A DNA stretch of 64,000 bases from Ignatzschineria indica. Lineage in GTDB: Bacteria; Pseudomonadota; Gammaproteobacteria; Cardiobacteriales; Wohlfahrtiimonadaceae. The notes beneath the pieces are model-generated. The model saw only the letters and a list, made by a program, of their open reading frames with translations. It ran no database searches and was not told where the DNA came from. Position 1 is the stretch's first letter; each line of letters begins with the position of its first letter. A program made the position numbers and the translations under genes. Below are positions 52,288-62,605 of this stretch, in pieces. The DNA is taken from the NCBI RefSeq assembly GCF_003121925.1, contig NZ_QEWR01000002.1, forward strand, positions 1 through 64,000, in the 5' to 3' direction.

Positions 52288-52320
52288 CAAAAAAGAGCTA
52301 TTTGTTCATCAAATAGCTCT
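52288..52320 (-). terminator. Terminator of the Na/Pi cotransporter gene (minus strand)
   Basis: AGAGCTATTTG/CAAATAGCTCT stem. Read on the minus strand it is followed by TTTTTTGTG. The rest of 51978-52287 is very A+T-rich and empty. Confidence 0.9.
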
Positions 52321-52379
52321 AGGTTAAGCCTCTGCTGAAAGAGGGTAAGGCGACTTTGGAGAGAGATTACCAATGATTG

Positions 52380-54290
52380 CTAAAGATCATTCTCTTCCAT
52401 TGTTAAGATATCATCGACCTTTTCTAGAAAAGGTTGGTCTTGTAGTGAGATGATTTTGAGGATATTGAATAGACTCTCAACGATCTGTGTGGAGTAGTTC
52501 AAATCATTTAAGATAGAACTGGTGGTAAATCCATCAATTGAGCCGCTCTTGAGTGCTGAGTAGACATCAGAGCGAAATTGACTCTCAAATTTACGTGAGT
52601 ACTCTATCAATTCCGCAAGGGGAATCTCTTGTAGTTGTGGGTAGAGAAGAGATGCTTGATTCTTTAACTCCTCCTTCATCTCTGGGCTAGAGAGATGAGA
52701 AGAGGATTCATCTTCATTGTAGACATGTAGTGAGTAGACCGTCCGTAAATTACTGACAATATACTCTCTCAAACGGATATAGAAGTTTTGGGCCATGCTT
52801 GGATCTCGTGAGAGGTAATATTTGAGATTTTTTTGCAGATGATGGCTATTTTTAACGGCAGAGACCAACTTAAAAGCGATAATTTGGCAAGTTGAAAGAA
52901 CGCTCTGATACTTCTCCTCATTCTTGTTATATTCAATCTTACTGATAAAGGTGAGGAGCTCACTATAGAGATTTTTAATATGCTTTCGATAGAGTAGATC
53001 AGCATCAACAGGATCAAAATCATCATATTGGGTAATAGATTCTGGGGTTACCTCTTTAGCCGATAGTACCTCTCTTTTTAAAAAGAGGATATGGCAGATC
53101 ACCTCTAGGCTGACTTTAGAGAGATAGGTGAGCTCCTGGAGCACAGCTTGGGTTGCTGTTTGTGTTGAAGAGAGCGCTGTATCGAGAAGATATTTAGGGG
53201 GAGTATATTGAACCTCTACCTCTCTCTCACTATAGTCGCCACTAAAATCGACAATCTGCTTTGGCTCGGGAATGTTAGGAATCATTTTTTCTAAAAAGAG
53301 CGCTAATCTCCCTTTCAGCGGCCAAAAGAGTAGAAGACCTACAATATTGAAGAGGGTATAGAAAGCTGCAATTTGGATAAGGGGATCTAATGCTAATTTT
53401 ATTGCGAAGAGATCGAGTAGTGTAATGATCGGCTTGAATAGGATTAGAATGACAATTGCTGTTTCTGCATTGTAGATAACATGCGATCCGGCAACTCTCA
53501 TGCCGGCGCGATCTCCGCCTAAAAAACCTAAAATACCTGTAGCTAAGGCACTTCCGACGATCGCTCCAATCGTTAAAGCATAGCCTTGAGGTGCATCTAT
53601 CTGGGCAAGAGCAAGCATTGTTAAGATCAACATTATTGTTGCATGGCTTGATTGAAGCACTATGGTTAATGCGGTTCCTACAAAGACAAGAATTAAGATC
53701 CCCATCCACCCTTCTAGTTGATAGCTTAAGATATCAAAATCTTCTGTAAAGCTAGAGAAACCACTCTTAATAAGATCAATCGCCAATAGAATAAATGCGA
53801 CACCAATTAAGACACGTCCGGCAGCTTTGGCTGTTTTCCCGGCAAACGAGGCGAGAATTCCCATCACAACCATCGGATAGGCAAAAGGACCTAAGCTCAC
53901 ATTTTGTCCTGCAAGAGCTAAAAGCCAGATACCACCACTTGAACCAATGTTGGCCCCAATAATAATGCCAATACCGGCAGTTAAAGTGATAAGACCGGTA
54001 CTGATAAAGGCAATAATAAGTAAGGCAACAACAGTGGTTGATTGTAAAATTAAGGTTGAGCTTATTCCAAAGAGAAGGCTTTTAAAGGGCGTTTCCGTTC
54101 TCTTCGCTAAAATTCGTTCTAATCTACCACCGGCAAGTTTTTCTAGTCCATCTTGCATGCTCTGCATTCCAAAGAGGAAGAAGGCAAGACCTGCACACAA
54201 TTCAAGCCAATCACCATTGAGGTAGAATGAGTAGAGCAGAAGGACAGTAATGACAATGATGCCGATATTTTTAAGTAGTTTTTTGACCAC
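52380..54290 (-). CDS. Na/Pi-cotransporter family protein (YjbB/NptA-like)
   Basis: 636 residues. The N-terminal ~320 hold eight or so membrane helices with the two family repeats (GLAFFLFGMQSMQDGLEKLAG, STTVVALLIIAFISTGL, IIIGANIGSS; then VLQSSHATIMLILTMLA, IVGSALATG). The C-terminal ~250 residues are a PhoU-like helical domain. It probably moves phosphate or a phosphorylated solute with sodium. GTG start with GAGG upstream. It stands alone on the minus strand. Confidence 0.92.
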   Translation of the reverse strand: MVKKLLKNIGIIVITVLLLYSFYLNGDWLELCAGLAFFLFGMQSMQDGLEKLAGGRLERILAKRTETPFKSLLFGISSTLILQSTTVVALLIIAFISTGLITLTAGIGIIIGANIGSSGGIWLLALAGQNVSLGPFAYPMVVMGILASFAGKTAKAAGRVLIGVAFILLAIDLIKSGFSSFTEDFDILSYQLEGWMGILILVFVGTALTIVLQSSHATIMLILTMLALAQIDAPQGYALTIGAIVGSALATGILGFLGGDRAGMRVAGSHVIYNAETAIVILILFKPIITLLDLFAIKLALDPLIQIAAFYTLFNIVGLLLFWPLKGRLALFLEKMIPNIPEPKQIVDFSGDYSEREVEVQYTPPKYLLDTALSSTQTATQAVLQELTYLSKVSLEVICHILFLKREVLSAKEVTPESITQYDDFDPVDADLLYRKHIKNLYSELLTFISKIEYNKNEEKYQSVLSTCQIIAFKLVSAVKNSHHLQKNLKYYLSRDPSMAQNFYIRLREYIVSNLRTVYSLHVYNEDESSSHLSSPEMKEELKNQASLLYPQLQEIPLAELIEYSRKFESQFRSDVYSALKSGSIDGFTTSSILNDLNYSTQIVESLFNILKIISLQDQPFLEKVDDILTMEENDL

Positions 54291-54589
54291 ATTGCCTCGC
54301 TTAAATTATTAAATTATCTAGATCAATTAAATCAGATAGCGTAAATTTATATAGTTGTGGATAATCGATTGTATCTAATAGCTAGATCTATTTGCTGCAG
54401 ACATTAGATGCAGAAAGAATTGAGTGAAAGAGGTTATTATAGGTAGTGTTGACCTATTGCTCAAATTATTAGAGCGCTTTGAGCAAGTATCGGGTCGGTA
54501 TGCTCAAAAGAGAGAATGGGAAGAGAGTGACACTGAGTCATAACGTTTAATCATAACTTAGAGTAAAGATAGGAGCATTAAAGCAAAAA

Positions 54590-55489
54590 ATGGAGTGGTT
54601 AGATGATGCAGTGGCGATCGAGCGATTTCGTGACTCATTAATATTTGAGAAGGGTGCGAGTGATCAAACAGATGATTCTTATATTAGAGATCTAGGTAAA
54701 TTGAGTCGTTATCTACAAGAGCGTGAGCTCAATTTGGTCTCAATTACCGCAGAAGATCTTAATAATTTTTTTCAAGATCTGATTGAGGCAGATGCAAATC
54801 CGCGAAGTCTTGCACGTTATCTCTCTTGCTATAAGCATTTTTATACCTTTTTACAGCTTGAGAAGGTCAATGAAGGGAATCCTGCAGAGAAAATTAAGCT
54901 GCCTAAGTTTCATAAACCGCTTCCGGTATCTATTTCGCAAGAGGAGGTTGTTGCGCTTCTCAACGCACCGGATCGATCAACGCCAATAGGTTTAAGAGAT
55001 TATGCAATGTTGGAGATTCTCTATTCATGTGGTTTTCGTGTGACAGAGTTAATCTCTTTGCAATATAGTCAAATTAATTTTGAAGTGGGATATGTGCGTG
55101 TTGTTGGGAAAGGGGATAAAGAGCGTTTAGTTCCTATTGGCGAGGTCGCTTTAGAGGCTGTAAAAAGCTATATCGATCGATCAAGACCGCTGCTTCTCAA
55201 GGATCGTGCGAGTAATACCCTCTTTGTGAGTAATCGAGGGACGGCAATGTCTCGGCAAGCTTTTTGGTATGTAATAAAGAAGTATGTCCAAGAGATTGGT
55301 ATTCAAGGAGAGGTTTCGCCCCATACCTTACGCCATGCATTTGCAACTCACTTAGTTAACAATGGTGCTGATCTGCGGGTAGTGCAACTCTTATTAGGTC
55401 ATAGCAGTCTCTCTACCACACAAATTTATACTCATGTTGCTAAAGAGCGACTAAAACAGTTACATGCTTTAAATCACCCGAGAGGGTAA
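54590..55489 (+). CDS. xerD: Site-specific tyrosine recombinase XerD
   Basis: 299 residues. An N-terminal SAM-like core-binding domain (~8-95) and a catalytic domain with the conserved arginine in CGFRVTEL (~150), lysine in VVGKGDKERLVP, HTLRHAFATH, LGHSS and the nucleophile in IYTHV. With XerC it resolves chromosome dimers at dif. The XerD call, rather than XerC, rests on the classic xerD-dsbC neighbourhood and on the sequence style. AGGAG lies 13 bases upstream. Confidence 0.93.
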   Translation: MEWLDDAVAIERFRDSLIFEKGASDQTDDSYIRDLGKLSRYLQERELNLVSITAEDLNNFFQDLIEADANPRSLARYLSCYKHFYTFLQLEKVNEGNPAEKIKLPKFHKPLPVSISQEEVVALLNAPDRSTPIGLRDYAMLEILYSCGFRVTELISLQYSQINFEVGYVRVVGKGDKERLVPIGEVALEAVKSYIDRSRPLLLKDRASNTLFVSNRGTAMSRQAFWYVIKKYVQEIGIQGEVSPHTLRHAFATHLVNNGADLRVVQLLLGHSSLSTTQIYTHVAKERLKQLHALNHPRG

Positions 55490-55694
55490 TGATAGGTGCG
55501 TTTACTGGAAAAGAGTACTGATAAAAAGTGTTTGATCTTTACGATATTCTATTTACATTGTAAGTGAATACGATACACTCTCTACATTATTGTGAAAAAG
55601 TGTCCTGTAAAAGTGAACGAGCAGGTAAGCGAGAAATTGAGCAGACACTGATCATAAAAGAAGACAATTATTAAAATATCCACAGAGGCAATTC

Positions 55695-56423
55695 ATGAAA
55701 AAATTACTCCTGGTTTCGGCCACTCTATTAGGCTTATCGGCAGTTGCAAATGCAGATGCAAACTTGAAGCACTTTAATAACTTAATTCAAGGGGTCACTG
55801 TTGAAGAGGTCCAACCATCAGTAATTGATGGTTTGTATGAGGTCTTTGTAAAAGAGAGCCCTTATCCTATCTTTCTCTCTAAGGATGGGAAGTATATGTT
55901 AGAGGGAAATGCGATTGATCTCGTCAAAGGGGTCAATATGAGTGAAAACTATGCCAATCGACAAAATAAAGAGAAGATTGCTAAATTAGATCCTACTGAT
56001 ATGGTGATCTATCAATCGCCGAAAGAGGAGCATGTTGTTACTGTATTTACAACAACAGATTGTCCATTTTGTCGTATGCTTCATTCACAGATTGATGATT
56101 ATTTAGCAGAAGGGATCACGATCCGCTATGTAGGATTCCCTTACCGTGGGCTCAACTCAGAAGGGTATCAAGAGATGGTATCTGTTTGGTGTGCTGATGA
56201 TCGTAATAAAGCATTAGATGAGGCTGTTGCTTTTGCTGATAATCGAGGTGGAGCAAAACCTAAGCCTGCGAGCTGCAAAAATCCTATAGCGGAGCAGTAT
56301 CAGCTTGCTTTAGAGATGGGAGTACAGGGAACGCCGGCAATTATTTTAGAAGATGGTGCTATTTTACCAGGATATCTTCCCCCTAAAGAGTTACGTAAAC
56401 GTATTGATGCAAGGGAATTATAG
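55695..56423 (+). CDS. dsbC: Thiol:disulfide interchange protein DsbC
   Basis: 242 residues with a Sec signal peptide (cut near residue 20, ANA-DA), an N-terminal dimerisation domain (~25-80) and a thioredoxin fold with the active site CPFC (123-126) in FTTTDCPFCRMLH, and the cis-proline loop GVQGTPAIIL. It isomerises wrong disulfides in the periplasm. The active site is CPFC instead of the CGYC of E. coli DsbC. Two more cysteines (in VWCADD and ASCKNP) match the structural pair of DsbC. Confidence 0.95.
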   Translation: MKKLLLVSATLLGLSAVANADANLKHFNNLIQGVTVEEVQPSVIDGLYEVFVKESPYPIFLSKDGKYMLEGNAIDLVKGVNMSENYANRQNKEKIAKLDPTDMVIYQSPKEEHVVTVFTTTDCPFCRMLHSQIDDYLAEGITIRYVGFPYRGLNSEGYQEMVSVWCADDRNKALDEAVAFADNRGGAKPKPASCKNPIAEQYQLALEMGVQGTPAIILEDGAILPGYLPPKELRKRIDAREL

Positions 56424-56467
56424 GTTTATAGCGCTTGTCGGATTTTTATCTCTTGAATAGATAAAAG

Positions 56468-56500
56468 AAAGGTCATCTTAAAGGATAAGATGACCTTTTG
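56468..56500. terminator. Bidirectional terminator between dsbC and yhbY
   Basis: AAAGGTCATCTTA/TAAGATGACCTTT stem with T-rich flanks on both strands, placed between convergent genes. Confidence 0.92.
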
Positions 56501-56593
56501 TTCTCTTCTAATTTAAATTTTTAGCTTATTAATGATCGATCAAAGAGCAGAAAGAGCGGGTTAAAGATCGACTAATTTGATTAATTTGTTAAC

Positions 56594-56902
56594 TTATTTG
56601 AAGTTGAAGAAGATTTTAGGTGCTTCGTGATTACGTCTAAAGAGAATAATCATTGCACCTATTTTCTGGATGAGAGTTGCATTGAGTGCAGTAACGATCT
56701 CTTCTGTGATAGACTCTCTCTCTTCACGGTCACGACCTGCGAGTTTAATCTTAATAAGCTCGTGATGTGCAAGCGCTTTGTCAGCCTCTTTGATGAAGCT
56801 TTCTGTAACGCCTTTATCACCTAAAATAAGCACCGGATCAAGATGATGGGCTTTACCTTTAAGAAATTTGATATGTTCAATTGTGAGTTTAATTTGTGTC
56901 AT
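56594..56902 (-). CDS. yhbY: Ribosome-associated RNA-binding protein YhbY (CRM domain)
   Basis: 102 residues, a single CRM domain: FLKGKAHHLDPVLILGDKGVTESFIKEADKALAHHELIKIK with the GxxG-like GDKG loop. YhbY associates with pre-50S ribosomal particles. It is divergent from the rlmE-ftsH side as in E. coli, but a small membrane gene has its start codon overlapping this one. No Shine-Dalgarno sequence is visible. Confidence 0.94.
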   Translation of the reverse strand: MTQIKLTIEHIKFLKGKAHHLDPVLILGDKGVTESFIKEADKALAHHELIKIKLAGRDREERESITEEIVTALNATLIQKIGAMIILFRRNHEAPKIFFNFK

Positions 56903-57242
56903 GAGTAATGAAAATAGTTCTCGAAATAAAGAGATTAGCGTATCACATCAAGCGCAGCTTCGTCATCTTTTTAAAAATTTGAAGGTGTTGGCGGTGAGTC
57001 TACTACTTGCCGGTATTATTTTGTTAGTTGCAATTCAATTTATGAATTTCACTCCAGCAGTAGAGCTAGGGTTGTTGCTCTTCTTTGGTCTTTGTGGTGC
57101 GCTCTATCTTGTAGGGCGAGGGCGATCTTTTCTCCTTCAGTATCATGCTATAGAGGCGAATATTAAAGCAGAAAATGAGGATGAAAAGAAGAAGGCTAAG
57201 AGATCGATACAAATAGGAGAGGCACCGGATCAAAATTCATAG
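56901..57242 (+). CDS. Small two-helix membrane protein, unknown
   Basis: 113 residues: a polar N-terminus, two membrane helices (~29-48 and ~54-73) and a charged C-terminus (ENEDEKKKAKRS). The ATG shares two bases with the ATG of the divergent yhbY (CATG), so the promoters of both would lie inside each other's coding sequence. Only a weak GTGAG is seen upstream. The composition is that of a real protein, but no family is recognised. Confidence 0.55.
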   Translation: MSNENSSRNKEISVSHQAQLRHLFKNLKVLAVSLLLAGIILLVAIQFMNFTPAVELGLLLFFGLCGALYLVGRGRSFLLQYHAIEANIKAENEDEKKKAKRSIQIGEAPDQNS

Positions 57243-57529
57243 TGCATATACCTAAGTGGATATCTTAAGGATGCATAGAGATGGAGAGCTCAGTAGTTAA
57301 TTAGCTAATCAACCAATCAATTAATTAATCAATTGTTAGTCAATTATTAATTAAATAGTTAAACAGTAGCATTGAATATGGATTGTTCTCTTTGAGTAGT
57401 GCTATTAGATGATAAAAAAATGGTGAAAGTAGCACTATAACAATAGCAATGTAACAGCTTAAAAATAAAAGCAAAAAGCGAAAGCAAAAAACGAAAGCAA
57501 AAATTAAAAGTAATAAAAGAGTAAAAATT
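57243..57529. other. A-rich leader before rlmE
   Basis: TAATCAATTAATTAATCAAT-type repeats at about 57300-57360, followed by an A-rich tract with CGAAAGCAAAAA units (57466-57505). No gene or terminator is clear. Confidence 0.5.
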
Positions 57530-58168
57530 ATGGCAAAAAAGAGAAGCGCAAGTAGTACAAGATGGCTTAAAGAGCATATGGACGATGAGTATGTATTGCG
57601 ATCAAAACGAGAAGGGTGGCGTTCTCGGGCAATCTATAAACTTCAAGAGATTGATGAGAAGGATCGTCTTTTTCGATCAGGAATGACTGTGGTAGATCTC
57701 GGTGCAGCCCCAGGTAGTTGGTCTCAATATGCGATGCATCGCGTAGGGGATCATGGTGTTGTCATTGGTCTAGATCTGCTACCTATAGATCCACTTGCCG
57801 GCGTTCACTTTATTCAGGGGGATTTCCGGGAAGATGAGGTGCTCGATGAGTTGCTGGAAGTATTAGATGGACGTTTAGTGGATGTTGTTCTTTCTGATAT
57901 GGCGCCTAATATGAGTGGTATTAAAGGGGTTGATCAACCTAAAACGATGTATCTGCTCGAATTAGCATTAGATTTTGTAAAGGGTAATCTTAAGCCGGGA
58001 GGCGATTTTCTTTTGAAGATCTTCCAAGGGGAGGGGTTTCAGGAGTATTACAAGGATTTACAGAAGAACTTTACAAAAGTGGTGACAAGAAAACCGAAGG
58101 CTTCTCGTGCGAGAAGTGCTGAGATCTATCTCTTAGCAAAAGGTTTTAAGGGAAGAGATGAGGATTGA
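57530..58168 (+). CDS. rlmE: 23S rRNA (uridine(2552)-2'-O)-methyltransferase
   Basis: 212 residues. The SAM-binding site [15 protein letters not shown], the catalytic K-D-K-E set (start of the helix [45 protein letters not shown]) and length match RlmE/FtsJ. It methylates U2552 in the 23S A loop. The conserved rlmE-ftsH order holds, though with a 286-base gap. Confidence 0.97.
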   Translation: MAKKRSASSTRWLKEHMDDEYVLRSKREGWRSRAIYKLQEIDEKDRLFRSGMTVVDLGAAPGSWSQYAMHRVGDHGVVIGLDLLPIDPLAGVHFIQGDFREDEVLDELLEVLDGRLVDVVLSDMAPNMSGIKGVDQPKTMYLLELALDFVKGNLKPGGDFLLKIFQGEGFQEYYKDLQKNFTKVVTRKPKASRARSAEIYLLAKGFKGRDED

Positions 58169-58454
58169 AAGTATTGATTTCATCCCCATCATCTTGGGAT
58201 AAGGGCGGGGATGCGTAAATCAATCTCGCTATTAATCGTAAATGATATTTCAAAAAGCATTTAGAGGTCGCTTGAAATGAGAAAAAAAGGCCTCAGATTA
58301 TGAGGAATTACTCTCAAAGCGTGATAGACTTCTATATTGCTTTTTGGTAAAAATGAGTAGGCAAATCTAAGTGCAATCATCGAATCTGACGTAGTAAAGT
58401 AGAATTGTTTACATATTATCAATTGATTTCAACTATAAAATCGAGGTTAGTCTT

Positions 58455-60338
58455 TTGAAGTACAAGGGAAGAGATATAGCTTTATGGCTTGGAATAGGTA
58501 TTTTTGTATTTATGCTATTTCAAGGCTTTGGCGGCAGTGGGGGTCGAGAAATCCCCTATTCAGAATTTTTAAAGCAGGTAGAAAATGGACAAGTGCGAGA
58601 AGTTAGCATGAGTGGTCCTGCGAGCGCGAATATTGAAGGGGTAACCTCAGATAACGTTCGATTTTCAACCTACAATCCTGAAACAAATAATGGCCCTCTG
58701 ATTCAGAGTTTAATTGATCATGGTGTTCGCTTTACAGGTAAATCATTAAGAACTCAAGGATTGTTTCTCTCAATCTTCTTGAATCTGTTACCGATACTCC
58801 TACTCTTAGGGTTCTTCCTCTTTATGATGCGCCAATCGGGTGGTGGCGGTAAAGGTGGACCGATGAGTTTTGGTAAGTCGAAAGCGAAGATGTTAACGCA
58901 AGATCAGATTAAGACGACCTTTGCGGATGTAGCGGGTGCTGATGAGGCGAAACAGGAAGTGGGTGAAATTGTTGATTTCTTAAGAAACCCAGGACGATTC
59001 CAAAAATTGGGCGGAAAGATTCCCCGTGGTATTTTGATGGTGGGCTCTCCAGGTACAGGTAAAACATTATTGGCAAAAGCAATTGCCGGTGAGGCAAAAG
59101 TACCATTCTTTACCATTTCCGGTTCTGACTTTATGGAGATGTTTGTAGGGGTTGGAGCTTCGCGTGTTCGAGATATGTTTGAGCAGGCAAAAAAACATGC
59201 ACCCTGCATTATCTTTATTGATGAGATCGATGCGGTTGGTCGTCATCGTGGATCAGGAATGGGCGGTGGACATGATGAGCGTGAACAGACCTTGAATCAG
59301 CTTCTTGTTGAGATGGATGGATTTGCAGATAACCAAGGGGTTATCATTATTGCCGCAACAAACCGACCTGATGTTTTAGACCCAGCGTTATTACGTCCGG
59401 GTCGTTTCGATCGACAAGTTGTTGTCCCGCTTCCTGATGTGAAGGGTCGTATAGCGATTCTTAAAGTACATCTTCGTAATGTTCCTGCAAGTAGTGATGT
59501 GGATATTGAGCAGATTGCACGCGGTACGCCAGGCTTCTCAGGAGCAGATCTTGCTAACTTAGTCAATGAGGCGGCACTCTTTGCAGCGCGTAAAAATCAG
59601 GATCAAGTTACACTTTATGATCTTGAAGAGGCAAAAGATAAGATCATGATGGGAGCAGCAAGAAGCTCGATGCAGATGACTGATGATGATAAAAAGCTCA
59701 CAGCCTATCATGAAGCAGGGCATGCTATTATTGGTTATCGTTTAAAGTCAGATCCTGTCTATAAAGTAACGATTATTCCAAGAGGTCGAGCTTTAGGGGT
59801 CACAATGACACTTCCCGAGCGTGATCATGTAAGTGTTCCGAGAATGTGGTTAGAAAATAAATTAGCAATGGTCTTTGGTGGTCGCATAGCAGAAGAGTTG
59901 ATCTTTGGTTATGATGCCGTAACAACCGGGGCAGCAAGTGATATTCAACATGCTACAAATCTTGCGAAGAAGATGGTAACAGAGTGGGGTTTATCTGAAA
60001 AAATGGGCTTTATCTCTTACTCTGAAGGAAATGAATCCTACTTAGGAGGACATTCAGGTCATGCATCCGGCGTTTCTGATGAGACAGCGCGTCAAATTGA
60101 TCTTGAGGTAAGAGCGATTATTGATCGAAACTATGCTCGAGCAGTAGAAGTCTTAGAGACTGATATTGATAAACTTCATAAGATGGCGGAAGTGTTGTTA
60201 GAGATTGAGACAATCGATGCCGATCAAGTTGAAGATATCATGGAAGGACGCCCTGTTCGTGGTTTAGATAAGAAGCATGATGAGGATCCGGCTTCCTTAG
60301 ATATCAGTGGACCACCTAAAGTAGACATTGTCTCCTAA
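58455..60338 (+). CDS. ftsH: ATP-dependent zinc metalloprotease FtsH
   Basis: 627 residues: two membrane helices (~8-24 and ~101-123) around a periplasmic domain, an AAA domain with Walker A GSPGTGKT (~195-202), Walker [15 protein letters not shown] and the SRH region [19 protein letters not shown], and the HEAGH zinc site at ~418. It degrades membrane proteins and regulators such as LpxC. The start is TTG at 58455 with GAGG upstream. The long upstream gap (58169-58454) shows no gene. Confidence 0.97.
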   Translation: MKYKGRDIALWLGIGIFVFMLFQGFGGSGGREIPYSEFLKQVENGQVREVSMSGPASANIEGVTSDNVRFSTYNPETNNGPLIQSLIDHGVRFTGKSLRTQGLFLSIFLNLLPILLLLGFFLFMMRQSGGGGKGGPMSFGKSKAKMLTQDQIKTTFADVAGADEAKQEVGEIVDFLRNPGRFQKLGGKIPRGILMVGSPGTGKTLLAKAIAGEAKVPFFTISGSDFMEMFVGVGASRVRDMFEQAKKHAPCIIFIDEIDAVGRHRGSGMGGGHDEREQTLNQLLVEMDGFADNQGVIIIAATNRPDVLDPALLRPGRFDRQVVVPLPDVKGRIAILKVHLRNVPASSDVDIEQIARGTPGFSGADLANLVNEAALFAARKNQDQVTLYDLEEAKDKIMMGAARSSMQMTDDDKKLTAYHEAGHAIIGYRLKSDPVYKVTIIPRGRALGVTMTLPERDHVSVPRMWLENKLAMVFGGRIAEELIFGYDAVTTGAASDIQHATNLAKKMVTEWGLSEKMGFISYSEGNESYLGGHSGHASGVSDETARQIDLEVRAIIDRNYARAVEVLETDIDKLHKMAEVLLEIETIDADQVEDIMEGRPVRGLDKKHDEDPASLDISGPPKVDIVS

Positions 60339-60375
60339 TAGTCACTCTGACTTTAAGTTTAAAGGAGATTTGAAG

Positions 60376-60410
60376 AGAGCTATCCTCGAATGAGGGTAGC
60401 TCTTTTTTTG
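60376..60410 (+). terminator. ftsH terminator
   Basis: AGAGCT-CCTC / GAGG-AGCTCT stem with a 4-base loop, followed by seven T. Confidence 0.92.
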
Positions 60411-60545
60411 GTTGATACTTTTGGTAACTGCTCTATTTTCATTAGATCGCTTTTCCTTTAGAATAGGCATCTATTTATTAGATCTGAATTTAGGGTCTAA
60501 AATTTGGGATCTAATCTTGAACATGTTATGGGGTAGTGGAAAGCG

Positions 60546-61433
60546 ATGAGTCAGCAGTTTAAAAATATTGGGATTATTACAGAGTTAGTATCAAAAGAGC
60601 CTCCGGTAGTACAACAACATTCAGAAGCTAAACAAGCTGAAAAACTCTCATTTTCTCAATTGCAAAAACGTCTGCGTCATCAGGTAGGAAGAGCTGTGAT
60701 GGATTATAAGATGATTGAGGAAGGGGATCGCATCATGGTTTGTCTCTCGGGTGGGAAGGATTCTTACACGCTGTTAGATCTTCTTATGATTCTACAGAGA
60801 CATGCGCCGATCTCATTTGAGATTTTAGCGGTTAATCTTGATCAAAAGCAACCTGGTTTTCCTGAAGAGATACTCCCTCAATATTTAGAGAGTATTGGTG
60901 TGCCATATCATATTATTGAACAAGATACCTACTCAATTGTGACAGAGAAGATCGCACCCGATAAGACGATGTGTAGCCTCTGTTCTCGGTTACGCCGGGG
61001 TTCTCTCTACTCATTTGCTAAAGAGCATGGCTATAATAAGATTGCTTTAGGACATCATCGTGATGATATTGTTGAGACTCTCTTTATGAATATGTTTTTT
61101 GGGGGAACAATGAAAGCGATGCCACCAAAGTTGCGGAGTGATGATGCTGATAATATTGTTATTCGCCCCCTCAGTTACTGTAGTGAAGCAGATATTGCAG
61201 CTTATGCTCAATTACGTGAATTTCCAATTATTCCTTGTAATTTATGTGGCTCTCAAGAGGGGTTACAGCGACAAGAGGTGAAGAAGCTATTACAGCAATG
61301 GGAGCGAGAGTCACCCGGAAGAATCGATAATATTTTTAGAGCAACAAAGAATATTCGTCTCTCCCAGTTATGTGACAGCGATCTCTTCGATTTTGAAGCA
61401 TTTTCAACAAATAGTGAATATGTGAAATCTTAA
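60546..61433 (+). CDS. ttcA: tRNA 2-thiocytidine(32) synthetase TtcA
   Basis: 295 residues. PP-loop [12 protein letters not shown], the iron-sulfur cysteines in [11 protein letters not shown] and the third in PCNLCGSQ, and [14 protein letters not shown]. It thiolates cytidine 32 of some tRNAs. The first ~35 residues are a variable extension. It stands alone between ftsH and a convergent permease gene. Confidence 0.96.
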   Translation: MSQQFKNIGIITELVSKEPPVVQQHSEAKQAEKLSFSQLQKRLRHQVGRAVMDYKMIEEGDRIMVCLSGGKDSYTLLDLLMILQRHAPISFEILAVNLDQKQPGFPEEILPQYLESIGVPYHIIEQDTYSIVTEKIAPDKTMCSLCSRLRRGSLYSFAKEHGYNKIALGHHRDDIVETLFMNMFFGGTMKAMPPKLRSDDADNIVIRPLSYCSEADIAAYAQLREFPIIPCNLCGSQEGLQRQEVKKLLQQWERESPGRIDNIFRATKNIRLSQLCDSDLFDFEAFSTNSEYVKS

Positions 61434-61452
61434 AAATTTCTGTTTCGAATTG

Positions 61453-61488
61453 CACCCCAAGGTTTGTTATTGAACCTTGGGGTTTTTT
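61453..61488 (+). terminator. ttcA terminator
   Basis: ACCCCAAGGTT/AACCTTGGGGT stem, then TTTTTT. Confidence 0.95.
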
Positions 61489-61509
61489 GATCACTTTATT
61501 ATTGAAATA

Positions 61510-62430
61510 TTAGATGACGAGATAGTAGAAGAGTGGGACTGTTAAAAATGAGATGGGGATACCGATAGCGGTCATAATGGAGGCGAGTTCTCCATCGAGT
61601 CCGCGCTCAAGCGCAATAATAACAGCAATCACCATCGGTGCCATGCCCGCTTGCATCAAGACAATCTGATTGATGTAGATATTAGAGGATGCATAGATAA
61701 AGAGAAGAGTGGCAAGAATAAAGAGTGGTAAGACAATAAGTTTAATAGTAAGACCAATCGTTAGATAACCGATGAGCTTTCTATTACGAGGTATTGTTAA
61801 GTTTGCTCCAACAGAGATCATGGTCAGTGGGGTAATGAGGCTACTGAGGGACTCTAAAGTGAAAGTTATAAAGGCTGGGTAGACAAAGGGCTTGAGGAGG
61901 AAGGCGAAGATCAGAGCAATAATTGGAGGGTATTTAATTAAGGCATGTAAGTTTTTACGAATAGAGATCTTTTCACCACTATAGAAGTCAGCAATAAAAG
62001 CACCGAGTGTAAAGAGAAGAATAAAGTTTGATTGATCAACCCAGAGTGCAATTCCAAGATACTCCTCTGTTCCCATCATTGCCTGTATCAAGGGAACGCC
62101 GACAAATGAGGTATTTGCAGTTCCAGCAAGTAAAATGAGTGTTCCGGTAGTGATGCGAGACATCGGAATAAATATTTTGATGATATAGATGAGGATGATT
62201 GTTACTAAGAAAAGCACCCAAGGCGAGAGAAGTGGGAAGAGGGCATCTAAAGAGAAGGTTTGTGAATGAACTTTATCGAGTATTAATGCCGGTAGTGCAA
62301 CTGTGATCGCAACGCGATTGAGAGAGTAGATAAATTCGCTTTTGCAGCTGATTGTGCGCGTGACAAGTTTACCTATTACAAGGCATGTCAATATTAAGAT
62401 AATTCCATTCATAAAGGCTGATCCATCCAA
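61510..62430 (-). CDS. AEC-family permease (auxin efflux carrier/malate permease fold)
   Basis: 306 residues with ten hydrophobic segments in a two-times-five arrangement. Marks include NRVAITVALPALILDKV (~35-52), NTSFVGVPLIQAMMG and, in the second half, PLTMISVGANLTI and MAPMVIAVIIA. Substrates of bacterial members are mostly unknown (malonate, malate, amino acids). The frame start is TTG at 62430 with AGAGGG close by. An ATG at 62412 is an alternative that would shorten it by six residues. Confidence 0.88.
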   Translation of the reverse strand: MDGSAFMNGIILILTCLVIGKLVTRTISCKSEFIYSLNRVAITVALPALILDKVHSQTFSLDALFPLLSPWVLFLVTIILIYIIKIFIPMSRITTGTLILLAGTANTSFVGVPLIQAMMGTEEYLGIALWVDQSNFILLFTLGAFIADFYSGEKISIRKNLHALIKYPPIIALIFAFLLKPFVYPAFITFTLESLSSLITPLTMISVGANLTIPRNRKLIGYLTIGLTIKLIVLPLFILATLLFIYASSNIYINQIVLMQAGMAPMVIAVIIALERGLDGELASIMTAIGIPISFLTVPLFYYLVI

Positions 62431-62605
62431 TATACCCTCTTTTGCACTAAGGGGTGTTTAGAGCAAGAAGAGAAAGAGAGTGAGTATTTTTAATCCGATA
62501 GGAGAGAGTGCAATGGAGAGGTTGATGAAAAAGCTGATGAGTCAGCTAATGAGAAAATCATCCCCTCTTTTTTTGCTCTCTACCACTTTAATATAGATCA
62601 CTCTA

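Noticed and set aside
53275-53709. 144-codon minus-strand frame within the Na/Pi cotransporter gene
   Set aside because: Alternative frame of a clear transporter gene, with unnatural Arg/Cys/Ser composition.
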